Part shown: one piece after another, positions 49,634 to 57,208 of the stretch
Layout: every line of letters begins with the position of its first letter
Numbering within the stretch: position 1 is the stretch's first letter
DNA from: Streptomyces tirandamycinicus
GTDB taxonomy: Bacteria > Actinomycetota > Actinomycetes > Streptomycetales > Streptomycetaceae
Assembly (NCBI RefSeq): GCF_003097515.1
Contig: NZ_CP029188.1
Location: forward strand, 2,792,501-2,856,500
DNA: 64,000 nt
Direction of reading: 5' to 3'
The notes under the pieces: generated by a model
What the model was told of the DNA's origin: nothing
Databases searched by the model: none
The model's input: the letters and a program-made list of their open reading frames with translations, nothing else
Translations under genes and position numbers: made by a program

Positions 49634-49838
49634 TGGGTCCCTCCTCGGAAGCGGCGAAGCGAGACGTTCGGTAGGCCGTGGTGCGGGCGCTGATAAGTCG
49701 CGCATGAGCGTCGACCAGCGAGGCAAGATCAGCGACGTTGTCGAAATCGACCTTGTCGGCATCGAGAATCGCACGGGCAGCGCGGGTGATTACGTGGCTG
49801 ATGTTGGTGCGCTCAGTGTGGGAGCGAGGGTTAGACAT
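49620..49838 (-). CDS. Hypothetical small helical protein
   Basis: The 72-residue protein M-S-N-P-R-S-H-T-E-R-T-N-I contains D-N-V-A-D-L-A-S-L-V-D-A-H-A. ATG at 49838 follows GGAGTAACCACC. Its 3' end overlaps the next start by 14 bp. No family is recognised. Confidence 0.65.
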   Translation of the reverse strand: MSNPRSHTERTNISHVITRAARAILDADKVDFDNVADLASLVDAHARLISARTTAYRTSRFAASEEGPSDQG

Positions 49839-49860
49839 GGTGGTTACTCCATTGGAAGGG

Positions 49861-49885
49861 CCCCGGTAACGAGTGGCTACCGGGG
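49861..49885 (-). terminator. Short hairpin between two small genes
   Basis: CCCCGGTA pairs with TACCGGGG across a 9-base loop, between the 58-residue gene and the next gene downstream. It could attenuate transcription. Confidence 0.45.
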
Positions 49886-49911
49886 TCCCATGTGTTTGGT
49901 TGGTGTGCCTG

Positions 49912-50088
49912 CTACCAGTAAGAGACGACGTCCTCAGCCTCAAACCAGGAATCCGCATCAGCGGCAGTGCGCATAGCGGCCTTGCCGGCCTCAATGTCAC
50001 CGGAAGCCATTGCGTCTGGCAGGTCGACGGTTAGGGCCGTGTGACGGGTCTCAGCTAGGTACTCGGCAGTGGTGAGCCAATGGGGCAT
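49912..50088 (-). CDS. Very small acidic protein (58 aa)
   Basis: It begins M-P-H-W-L-T-T-A-E-Y-L-A-E-T-R and ends W-F-E-A-E-D-V-V-S-Y-W. GGAGAAGGAGA just upstream of the ATG is among the strongest ribosome sites in the element. No family is recognised. Confidence 0.7.
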   Translation of the reverse strand: MPHWLTTAEYLAETRHTALTVDLPDAMASGDIEAGKAAMRTAADADSWFEAEDVVSYW

Positions 50089-50136
50089 GGTGGGTCTCCT
50101 TCTCCTTCTCTCGTTCTTGGAGAGAGGTTCGTTTTA

Positions 50137-50182
50137 GTTCTCGTTTCCCCCCTTCTTTAGAAGGGGAACGAAGAACGAGAAC
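50137..50182 (-). terminator. Nested hairpin after the replication ATPase
   Basis: GTTCTCGTT pairs with AACGAGAAC around an inner CCCCTTCT/AAGGGG stem. It starts 20 bp after the ATPase stop. The flank also contains CTCTC/GAGAG and repeated GTTCTCG/GTTCGTT words, so the block may be regulatory as well. Confidence 0.7.
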
Positions 50183-50202
50183 CGAAAGACAAGAACTGTG
50201 GG

Positions 50203-51366
50203 CTACTCGTCAGCGAAGATGCCGGGGCCGTCAGACAGCGCAGGGTCACCCGGGTCAGCGACAAAGTGCCGGAACCCGCCGCCCTTTCCCTTCTTCGCCT
50301 CAACCCGGACACGGCCAACCTCGGCCAGCGCAGTAAGGGCAGAACCGACCTTTGCGGCTGAGCCTCTGACGTTGTCGCGAATCGCTGTAGTCGACGCCCC
50401 GGGGTAGACGTCTAGGTACCGAATGATCGCGTTTTGCAGGTTCTCGAACTCGTCGGAACGAGAAACCTCCTCGGACTCCTTCGGTGCCAGTACGTCAAAC
50501 ACCGTGCCGTCGCCGGATGAGTCAATGACGATGCTCGCAGCAACCTGCGTACGGTCAGACTTTCTGTACAGCCCCGAAACGGCCCGAACCTTTCCCGGCC
50601 GATCCTTGGTTACCCGGACAGCGAGAACTCCCCGCTTGCCGGCGCCTAGCGCATCCAGGGGCTCGACCAGGTAGGCGGCGCCGGTTACTGCACTGAGCTT
50701 GTTCTGACTGCCCTGTGCGAAACGGCTACCGGCCGTCGTCTTGGGCACGTGGTCAATCAACACCACGGCAGCGCCGCAACGTTCAGCGAGTGGACGGGGC
50801 AACCTGCGCATGAACAGCGACACATCAACGGCGTCATTCTGGTTCAGCCCGAACAGCGCGTAGGCGTCTGAACTGCCGTCGATTACAGCAAGGTCGTAGG
50901 ACGTGCTGAGCAGCCGCTGAAAGGCCGGTGAACGGTCAGGCGAGGTATCCGGCCGCACGTACGTGAAACGGGCCCGCAGAGCGTCGGCAGGGACGTTCAG
51001 GGCGAATAGGCGGCCAACGACCGTGGAAGCGTCTGATTCGAGATCCACATATACGGCACTGCCGCCATCGACCAGGACCGAGGCTACAGCGTGGAGAGCG
51101 ACCCAGGATTTACCCGACTCGCTTTCTCCGTAGAACATGTGGATCAGTCCCGGATACAGCAGCGCAGCGCCATCATTTCGGCGGAGAAACGCAGGGTCTG
51201 GCGACGTGTCTATCCCGCTTAGGACGGCTTCAAGGTCGACCGGTGCCCAGTGGTCGTCATCGGTGGACTCAGCAGGGGCGAGCAGTGAAGCAACGTCCAT
51301 TCCGTTCGCTGCGAGGCTGCGCACGACCAGGGCCGTGACTTCAGGGTTTAGAACGTGGTCACTCAA
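50203..51366 (-). CDS. RecA-fold replication ATPase (RepA/DnaB-like helicase family)
   Basis: The 387-residue protein has Walker A G80-E-S-E-S-G-K-S87 and a Walker B strand D-L-A-V-I-D-G. V-V-L-I-D-H-V-P-K-T near residue 205 follows, matching hexameric RepA-type helicases of plasmids and phages. A winged-helix-like C-terminal end (A-I-I-R-Y-L-D-V-Y-P-G-A-S-T-T-A) could bind DNA. The TTG at 51366 overlaps the upstream stop, so translation is probably coupled. It suggests that the excised element replicates. Confidence 0.8.
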   Translation of the reverse strand: MSDHVLNPEVTALVVRSLAANGMDVASLLAPAESTDDDHWAPVDLEAVLSGIDTSPDPAFLRRNDGAALLYPGLIHMFYGESESGKSWVALHAVASVLVDGGSAVYVDLESDASTVVGRLFALNVPADALRARFTYVRPDTSPDRSPAFQRLLSTSYDLAVIDGSSDAYALFGLNQNDAVDVSLFMRRLPRPLAERCGAAVVLIDHVPKTTAGSRFAQGSQNKLSAVTGAAYLVEPLDALGAGKRGVLAVRVTKDRPGKVRAVSGLYRKSDRTQVAASIVIDSSGDGTVFDVLAPKESEEVSRSDEFENLQNAIIRYLDVYPGASTTAIRDNVRGSAAKVGSALTALAEVGRVRVEAKKGKGGGFRHFVADPGDPALSDGPGIFADE

Positions 51367-51520
51367 TGTCGGTGCCGTGCTGCTCTAGTAGCTTTTCGGC
51401 CAGCCCAACCAGTCGGTCTAGCCGGTCAAGAATCAGCAGCGAACCAGCGGGATGCCAGTTGGTGACGTTCCGGTGTAGTACGTCCTCGGCGCGCTGGCGC
51501 TCCTGCTCGGTTAGTCGCAT
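51359..51520 (-). CDS. Small helical protein before the replication ATPase
   Basis: The 53-residue protein M-R-L-T-E-Q-E-R-Q-R-A-E-D-V-L-H-R-N is a charged helix followed by L-D-R-L-D-R-L-V-G-L-A-E-K-L, possibly a coiled coil. AGAAGG precedes the ATG at 51520. It overlaps the ATPase start by 8 bp. Confidence 0.65.
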   Translation of the reverse strand: MRLTEQERQRAEDVLHRNVTNWHPAGSLLILDRLDRLVGLAEKLLEQHGTDIE

Positions 51521-51557
51521 GGCGACCTTCTCTCGATGAGGTCTGGAAACGCAAAAG

Positions 51558-51628
51558 GCCCCCAGGGTCCGGGAGCGGTCAGACAAGAGGCCATCACGCC
51601 TTGTCTGACCACTACCGGCCCTGGGGGC
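51558..51628. repeat. 71-bp interrupted inverted repeat
   Basis: The outer arms GCCCCCAGGG/CCCTGGGGGC and inner arms GGTCAGACAAG/CTTGTCTGACC are both perfect, separated by short CCGG-containing bulges, with a 12-base loop. It is upstream of the 53-residue gene. It could be a terminator, an attenuator or a replication origin hairpin. Confidence 0.8.
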
Positions 51629-51639
51629 TGGTTCGGGGT

Positions 51640-52004
51640 CCACGCATCTTTAGAGTCCCCGATGGGCTGGGACTGGTTCTGATTACCGGCGCATGGTTGA
51701 TGGCCTGCCGGTGTGCGCTTTCGCGCTGTGCTCTGCCTGCGCTGCCCGCACCATGCCCGGGTTATCAGCGTAGCTTCGAAAGAGCCGCATGGGCGTGTTG
51801 CCCTCGCAGTAAAGAGAGCGGTTCGGTTAGCTCGACCTGCTATCTAAAAGAGAGCGTCTGGATTACCACTGAGGATGACGAACTGACGATGTGGGTTGTA
51901 GTTCTCCAATCCCTAGGAGTTTCTTTAGGTGTTCTAGATCAGATACCTAGTTCGTCAGTTCGTCAGGACTCATCCGCTGTACGGCCGTCTGCGGGCATGA
52001 GAAA
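51640..52004. other. Gene-free AT-rich region of the element with a distant inverted repeat
   Basis: No convincing ORF is seen. ACGAACTGACGA (51878-51889) and TCGTCAGTTCGT (51952-51963) form a perfect 12-bp inverted repeat flanking 62 bp of AT-rich DNA. That interval contains CCTAGG and TCTAGA palindromes. It lies between the integrase 3' end and the replication genes, the usual place for a promoter or an origin. Confidence 0.6.
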
Positions 52005-52036
52005 GGCCCCTGTCCGGATCTCTCCAGACAGGGACC
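52005..52036 (-). terminator. Integrase terminator
   Basis: On the minus strand GGTCCCTGTC pairs with GACAGGGGCC and is followed by TTTCTC, 33 bp after the integrase stop. Its loop core is shared with the tRNA-Ala terminator at 26965. Confidence 0.8.
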
Positions 52037-52068
52037 TCAGATCGACTCAGGGGCGTGCCTAGCGGCTG

Positions 52069-53733
52069 CTACTCGCCAGCGTCGTACCAGTCAGGCTCCA
52101 GCCTCTCCAGGATCGGCGTACGATCGCCCTTCCCTGCTGACGGCATCAACGCCACGCTCCGCATCGCTGCTCGCAGTAGCACCCGCTGGCCGTCGATGCC
52201 TTCCGCATTCCACAGATCAATGACGGCTTCGGGGTCACTCAGCGGCGACAAGTCGGCACCCTGCGACAGTTCGGCCAACTCGGCTTTGAGACCGGCAATT
52301 TGCGCGGACAGCTCAGCACGCAGCGCGGTGAATACGTCCTCGCTCATGCCGCCGCCAATGAAGAACTCTTTTTGCAGCCGCAGCTCACGAGAGGCAGCAC
52401 TATCCAGGGCGGCCGTTACGGCGTGCTTGCGCGCTTCCTGCGCTGGGTCCTGGTAGCTGAGCCACCGGCGAGCAATGGCATGAATGGTCGGTGAGTCGGG
52501 CGACAGCGAAAGGATGTGGTTTATCCACATGATCGCAATCGCTTCGTCGGCCCGCTCTCGCAGGGTGGCTGCACCTTTACACACAGTCTCGCCCTGATTG
52601 ATCCGGGCCAGACAACGATAGTTCCGTCCGCCGTTCCCCATGGGTCCCCCGCAATGCGGACAGCGAAGAATGCCGGTAAGGATCGTCGCCGCTTTCCGGA
52701 CACCCCGCCGCCGGTCGCCTACGGAACTCCCGCTCGCTGCTCGGCTCCGCCCGCTGATGGCTTCGCCGATACGGACCCATTCGGCGTAGGTGACAACACC
52801 CTGCCCGGCGGATACGGGATGCCCGTCCGGGCCCATCAGCGGATCTCCGCCTCGGTGCCACTTGTCGAGAGGCTGTCCGAAGTCGTCACGGGCCCTCTCG
52901 CGGTCTGGAATGAGCCCTGCCCAGCTCGGGGACTGAGCAAGGTGGATAACCGTCTGAGCACGCCATTGCTTGCCCCTACGGGTAGGAACACGTTCGGCGT
53001 TCAGCTCGTTGGCAATAGCCGCTGGCGTTTGGCCGTCGAGTAGCGACTCAGCGATGCGGCGCGCAATCGTGTACTCCGCTGGGTCGTGCTCCAGCTTTCC
53101 GCTTCCCTTGGGGCAGCACAGACCGAACGGCACGACTCCGCCGGGCCAGCGTCCCTCAGCCTTGTGCGCATCCCCGCCGGTCTTTGTGCGCATGGCGATA
53201 TCTCGCGCTTCCTCGCGGGCCCGCTCGCTGAGAATGGCGAACACCATGCGACTACCGCGCGATGAGTCGAGCCCCTCCGTCACACTGACGAGCCGAGCCC
53301 CGCGCTTTTCGAAGTCGTCCAGCATGAGACCGACCTGCCCCATACCCCGGCGGGAAAGGCGGTCCGTTTTCCAGACGTAGAGCGTCCGTGACTTACCATC
53401 GAGCACAGCGGATACGGCGTTATCGAACTGCTCGCGGCGAACGTGGGCCTTGCTCGCGCTGCGCTGCTCAAAGTGCACATGCCGAATGGCTACGCCGTCT
53501 GACTTGGCTGCCCGGACGACGTCCCGGACATGGGCGCGCAGGGTCGCGAGATCATCGCTGCGCTTGCTTCGGCGGATGTAGGCGTCAGCGAGGCTGGCCG
53601 GGTCGCCGGTCGCAGGCTCCCAGAGTCCTAGCGCGGACAGCTCATCATCGGTGAAGCCCAGCGCGCGCAGGGTGGGCAGGTCGTCTCTCACGCGGTTCTC
53701 CCAGGTCAAGTCAGTGTTGGAACGATAAGCCAT
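52069..53733 (-). CDS. int: Large serine integrase (recombinase)
   Basis: The 554-residue recombinase would integrate the element into ltrA. The resolvase catalytic domain has Y52-I-R-R-S56 with the nucleophilic Ser, D-R-L-S-R-R-G near residue 126 and R-E-E-A-R-D-I-A. A recombinase domain follows, then a zinc ribbon (C-P-H-C and C-L-A...C) near 365-390, and a coiled-coil region with L-R-A-E-L-S-A-Q-I-A-G-L-K-A-E-L. The ATG at 53733 lies 1 bp from the core of attR, so the region upstream of int is changed by integration. No directionality factor is recognised. Confidence 0.93.
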   Translation of the reverse strand: MAYRSNTDLTWENRVRDDLPTLRALGFTDDELSALGLWEPATGDPASLADAYIRRSKRSDDLATLRAHVRDVVRAAKSDGVAIRHVHFEQRSASKAHVRREQFDNAVSAVLDGKSRTLYVWKTDRLSRRGMGQVGLMLDDFEKRGARLVSVTEGLDSSRGSRMVFAILSERAREEARDIAMRTKTGGDAHKAEGRWPGGVVPFGLCCPKGSGKLEHDPAEYTIARRIAESLLDGQTPAAIANELNAERVPTRRGKQWRAQTVIHLAQSPSWAGLIPDRERARDDFGQPLDKWHRGGDPLMGPDGHPVSAGQGVVTYAEWVRIGEAISGRSRAASGSSVGDRRRGVRKAATILTGILRCPHCGGPMGNGGRNYRCLARINQGETVCKGAATLRERADEAIAIMWINHILSLSPDSPTIHAIARRWLSYQDPAQEARKHAVTAALDSAASRELRLQKEFFIGGGMSEDVFTALRAELSAQIAGLKAELAELSQGADLSPLSDPEAVIDLWNAEGIDGQRVLLRAAMRSVALMPSAGKGDRTPILERLEPDWYDAGE

Positions 53734-53755
53734 GGGTGGGCCTGGATGAACTTCA
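53713..53755. other. attR
   Basis: The element arm GTTGGAACGATAAGCCATG joins the core GGTG at 53735-53738, then host GGCCTGGATGAACTTC. The reverse complement of this arm matches the attL arm at 14 of 19 positions, as expected for a serine-integrase attP. Confidence 0.8.
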
Positions 53756-54732
53756 CCTGGTTCGCCTCCGCCTACGACTGCGACGACGTGCCCTACCGGA
53801 TCGCGACGATGCTGCAGATCTGCGGGGTCCTGATCTACGCGGCGGGCGTTCCCCGGGCGTTCGCCGACAACGACTGGACCATCTCCGTCATCGGCTACGT
53901 CGTCATGCGCATCGCCCTGACCGCGCAGTGGCTGCGAGCGGCCGCGTCAGAGGGCAGGGGGCCCGCGCGCAGAACGGCTCTCGTCTATGCCTCCGGCCTG
54001 GTGCTGTGCCAGCTCGGCTGGATCGCCCTGCTCTTCGCGCCCGCGGGCTCACGGCGCTGGCTGTTCCTGGTCCTCGTATTGGCCGAGTTGCTGGTGCCGG
54101 TCATCGCCGAGCGTCACCACCAGACCACCTGGCATCCGCGCCATATCTCAGAGCGGTACGGGCTGTTCACCATCATCGTGCTCGGCGAGACGATGTTCGC
54201 GACCACGGTGGCGGTCCAGTCGGCACTGAGCGACGCCGAGGAGTTCTCCGAGTTGGCGCTCATCACGGCCGGCGGCATCCTGATCATCTTCTCCGCCTGG
54301 TGGATCTACTTCGCCGTGCCCGCCCACCAACGCCTCAGAAGCAACCGGGAGTCCCTGCCATGGGGCTACGGCCACTACCTGATCTTCGCCTCCGCCGCCG
54401 CGATCGGGGCGGGCCTGGAGGTGGCGGTCGAGCAGTCCGTCGGCAAGGCGCCGATTCCGACGCTGACCGCCTCGGCCGCCGTGACCGTGCCCGTGGCGAT
54501 CTACCTGGGCACGGTGTGGTTGCTGCACGCACGGCACTTCAAGGCGACCACGGCACAGCAACTGGTCCTGCCGGTCGCCGTCCCCGTGGTCCTCCTGTGC
54601 ACCTTCGCCGGCCGCTTCGCCGTTCTCGCGGCGGGGCTGGTGACGGCGGCCACCGTCGCTCTGGGCGTCTTCATGGCGAGCCGCGGCGCCGGAGAGGCGC
54701 GAGCCCCGGGTGCGCGACCCCCGGCCGTCTGA
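53735..54732 (+). pseudogene. ltrA: 3' fragment of host ltrA
   Basis: It resumes the LtrA reading frame as W-A-W-M-N-F-T-W-F-A-S-A-Y-D and continues through about eight membrane helices, with H-P-R-H-I-S-E-R-Y-G-L-F-T-I-I-V-L-G-E near the middle, to the natural end. A start codon (ATG 53746) exists in the fragment, but it lacks the first conserved segment. Gene function is probably lost while the element is integrated. Confidence 0.9.
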
Positions 54733-54871
54733 CGGCCCCCGGCCGGGCCGCGATGCCACGGGCGTGACGACCCGGGTGCCAGGGCCGTGGCGACCCCGGT
54801 GCCGGCCGCGTGACAACCCGGTGGTGAGGAGACCGTGCTCACCGGCGGCCGCCTCGTGATACGCAGAAGTC

Positions 54872-55960
54872 ATGTCACTCAATGACGCATTGACCGATGT
54901 GCGCGGCATCCGGGTCGGCCACGCCCGCCTCAGCGGAGAGGGCGCGCTGAGCGGTACCACGGTCGTCCTCGCGCCGGAGGGCGGAGTCGTGGCCGCGGTG
55001 GACGTCCGGGGCGGTGGCCCAGGCACCCGTGAGACCGATGCCCTCGACCCCCGCAATCTTGTCCAGCGCATCGATGCGGTCGTCCTGACCGGAGGCAGCG
55101 CCTTCGGCCTGGACTCGGCATCAGGTGTGATGGCGTGGCTGGAGCAGCAGGGCCGCGGTGTGCCGGCGGGCCGGGAACCCGGGCAGGTCGTGCCGGTCGT
55201 TCCGGCGGCATGCGTCTTCGACCTCGGCCGTGGCGGGGACTGGCGGGCGAGGCCGGACGCATCGACGGGGCACGCGGCGGTTGAGGCGGCCGCGCGCACG
55301 GAGGCCGGCGCGCCGGTCGAGGAGGGCTCGGTCGGGGCGGGCACCGGCGCGGTGGTGGGCGGGGTGAAGGGGGGCGTGGGTACCGCGAGCACGGTGCTGC
55401 GGGACGGGACGACGGTCGCCGCGCTGGTCGTGGCCAATGCGGCGGGCTCCGCGCTCGACCCGGACACCGGTGTGCTCTACGGGCGGCACTTCTTCGGCAC
55501 GGCGCCGGTGCCACCGCCGCCCGACGTGCACGCGGCGGCACTGGACCGGCTGGCCGAGGCGTCCGACCGCAACGGGGCACCAACGATGAACACCACCCTC
55601 GCCGTCGTCGCCACCGACGCCGGGCTCACCCGTTCCCAGGCACACAAGCTCGCCGGCACCGCGCACGACGGAATCGCGCGCGCCGTGCGGCCCGTCCATC
55701 TCCTCAACGACGGGGACACCGTCTTTGCGCTCGCCACCGGTGCTCGTCCGCTCGACGGGCATCCGCTCGCCCTCAACGCGGTGCTCGCGGCCGGGGCGGA
55801 CGTCGTCACCCGCGCGATCGTCCGGGCGGTGCTGGCCGCCGGGAGCGTGCGTGGTCGGGGCGGCGACTTCCCCTCGTACACCGAGTTGTACGGGGATCGG
55901 TCCGGGGATCGGTACGAGGGGCGGGAAGGCCCCGGGCCGGCTGCCGGGAGCGGGGACTGA
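54872..55960 (+). CDS. P1/S58-family peptidase (DmpA-like aminopeptidase)
   Basis: The 362-residue protein matches the self-processing S58 family. It has V-G-H-A-R near residue 14, G-G-S-A-F-G-L-D near 76 and N-T-T-L-A-V-V-A-T-D near 235, whose Thr/Ser is the expected autocleavage nucleophile. The Arg- and Gly-rich last 20 residues are outside the domain. It is followed by an unrelated DUF6227 gene. The peptide substrate is unknown. Confidence 0.9.
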   Translation: MSLNDALTDVRGIRVGHARLSGEGALSGTTVVLAPEGGVVAAVDVRGGGPGTRETDALDPRNLVQRIDAVVLTGGSAFGLDSASGVMAWLEQQGRGVPAGREPGQVVPVVPAACVFDLGRGGDWRARPDASTGHAAVEAAARTEAGAPVEEGSVGAGTGAVVGGVKGGVGTASTVLRDGTTVAALVVANAAGSALDPDTGVLYGRHFFGTAPVPPPPDVHAAALDRLAEASDRNGAPTMNTTLAVVATDAGLTRSQAHKLAGTAHDGIARAVRPVHLLNDGDTVFALATGARPLDGHPLALNAVLAAGADVVTRAIVRAVLAAGSVRGRGGDFPSYTELYGDRSGDRYEGREGPGPAAGSGD

Positions 55961-56122
55961 CGCCCGGCGCAACCGAGTTGAGGGGGCGCGCGGGTGTAGC
56001 GGAACTTCGCCGTGTGCACCGTTCGTTTTCCCGAACGCGGGACGCGATGTCAGCCCCAGGGACTACGTTAAGCAGTCATCAAGTGACGTGTGGCGACGGC
56101 CTGGAGATCCGGGAGATCCACC

Positions 56123-56983
56123 TTGAACGATCCGTACGAGACAACCGAGACGCACCTCGAGCGACTCCTGGGTCGGGCTCTCAATTCCTTCGACCTTCCC
56201 GACGACGTGGTGGAGCGGCTCGACTCGGCGCTGGCCCATGACAGCTCGCTGCACTCCTCACACCACAGTGCGGCCCTGCACCGTTCGACCTACCGGCACG
56301 CGTACCTGCTGGCCGACGGCTCCTCCCTCACCCTGTGGGAGCTGGTGCACAACACGGGTCGCGACGGCGCCCGGAGGCACGAGCTGTACACGGACGAGGC
56401 GGAGGCCCGGCTGGCGGCGTCCCGGCTGCGTTCGGCACGCGGAGCGCATCCGGCCGGTACCGACGGCGCGGGGTGCGCGGACGCGGCGGGTCGCACGGAC
56501 GGCGAACCGGTGGGCGGGCTCGCTGCGGTGTTCGGCGCGGCGCTCGATGACGCCGGCTTCGACAGCCCGGAAGCCGGGCTGGGCGACGACCTCGACGCCG
56601 ACCTGGAGTTGCTGGGCCGGCTGCTGGCAGTCCCGCCGGTCTCCCCCGTCCGCACGTATGTCCCCGACGACTCCGCGGACCACGCCCGGCGGCTGCTGCG
56701 CCGGGCCGAGAACCCGGACCGGCCGGGCGAGGAGACGGCCGGGCTGCTGCGGGCGGCGTTCGCACACCACATCGGCCAGGCCTTCGGACGGCACTGCCCG
56801 GTCGACGCGCGGGACGCCGCCTTCACGCTCTACGAGCACGCGTTCCTGCTGTTCGACGGCACCGAGCTCAGTCTGTGGGAGGTGGAGCACACGGCCACAC
56901 CCGACGGACGCCATATGTGCGAGGTCTACGAGGACGAGCGCACCGCCCGCGAGGCCATGGAGCTCCGCGCCCGGGTGCGCTGA
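56123..56983 (+). CDS. DUF6227-family protein
   Basis: The 286-residue protein starts at TTG, read as fMet, then N-D-P-Y-E-T-T-E-T-H-L-E-R-L-L-G-R-A. GGGAG lies 7 bases upstream. It contains two copies of a similar module, H-A-Y-L-L-A-D-G-S-S-L-T-L-W-E-L and H-A-F-L-L-F-D-G-T-E-L-S-L-W-E-V, separated by an Ala/Asp-rich linker. The family is conserved in Streptomyces with no known function. The frame opens 33 bp earlier without a better site. Confidence 0.85.
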   Translation: MNDPYETTETHLERLLGRALNSFDLPDDVVERLDSALAHDSSLHSSHHSAALHRSTYRHAYLLADGSSLTLWELVHNTGRDGARRHELYTDEAEARLAASRLRSARGAHPAGTDGAGCADAAGRTDGEPVGGLAAVFGAALDDAGFDSPEAGLGDDLDADLELLGRLLAVPPVSPVRTYVPDDSADHARRLLRRAENPDRPGEETAGLLRAAFAHHIGQAFGRHCPVDARDAAFTLYEHAFLLFDGTELSLWEVEHTATPDGRHMCEVYEDERTAREAMELRARVR

Positions 56984-57208
56984 CCGGTCCGGGCCGTCCG
57001 GTCGGCCCGCAACGGCGACGCGGGCGCGGGCCACCATCCCCGGTGGACACGGGCGCGGGCCACCATCCCGGGTTGGTCGGACGCGGCGGTCCGGCTGCAC
57101 CGGCGGCACGCGCCTGCCGCGGCGCCGGGTTCTCCGCGGCGCCGGCCGGGTTCGCCGCGGCACCGGTTCGGGCGGACAGGGCCCGAGGCCGGGACACCCG
57201 GTCCGGAC

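Larger units (their letters stand above)
44527..53738 (-). mobile_element. Serine-integrase element inserted in ltrA (9,208 bp), possible phage satellite
   Basis: The element lies between two GGTG cores (44527-44530 and 53735-53738) inside ltrA. Its sequence is visibly less GC-rich than the host. Almost all genes run on the minus strand from the integrase (right end) toward the left, except one XRE/TPR regulator. Recognised parts are integrase, replication ATPase, XRE regulator, two ribbon-helix-helix proteins, a terminase small subunit-like protein and a DUF7848 protein. Capsid, portal, tail, lysis and transfer genes are not seen. This fits a phage satellite or an integrative element that replicates and relies on a helper. 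Confidence 0.85.

Noticed and set aside
51601..52062. A 153-codon + strand ORF in the element
   Set aside because: It has no ribosome site, overlaps hairpins and the integrase terminator, and its composition is not protein-like.
44527..53738. The element as an actinomycete integrative conjugative element (AICE)
   Set aside because: No FtsK/SpoIIIE-type transfer ATPase or tyrosine integrase is seen, and the attachment site is not a tRNA.
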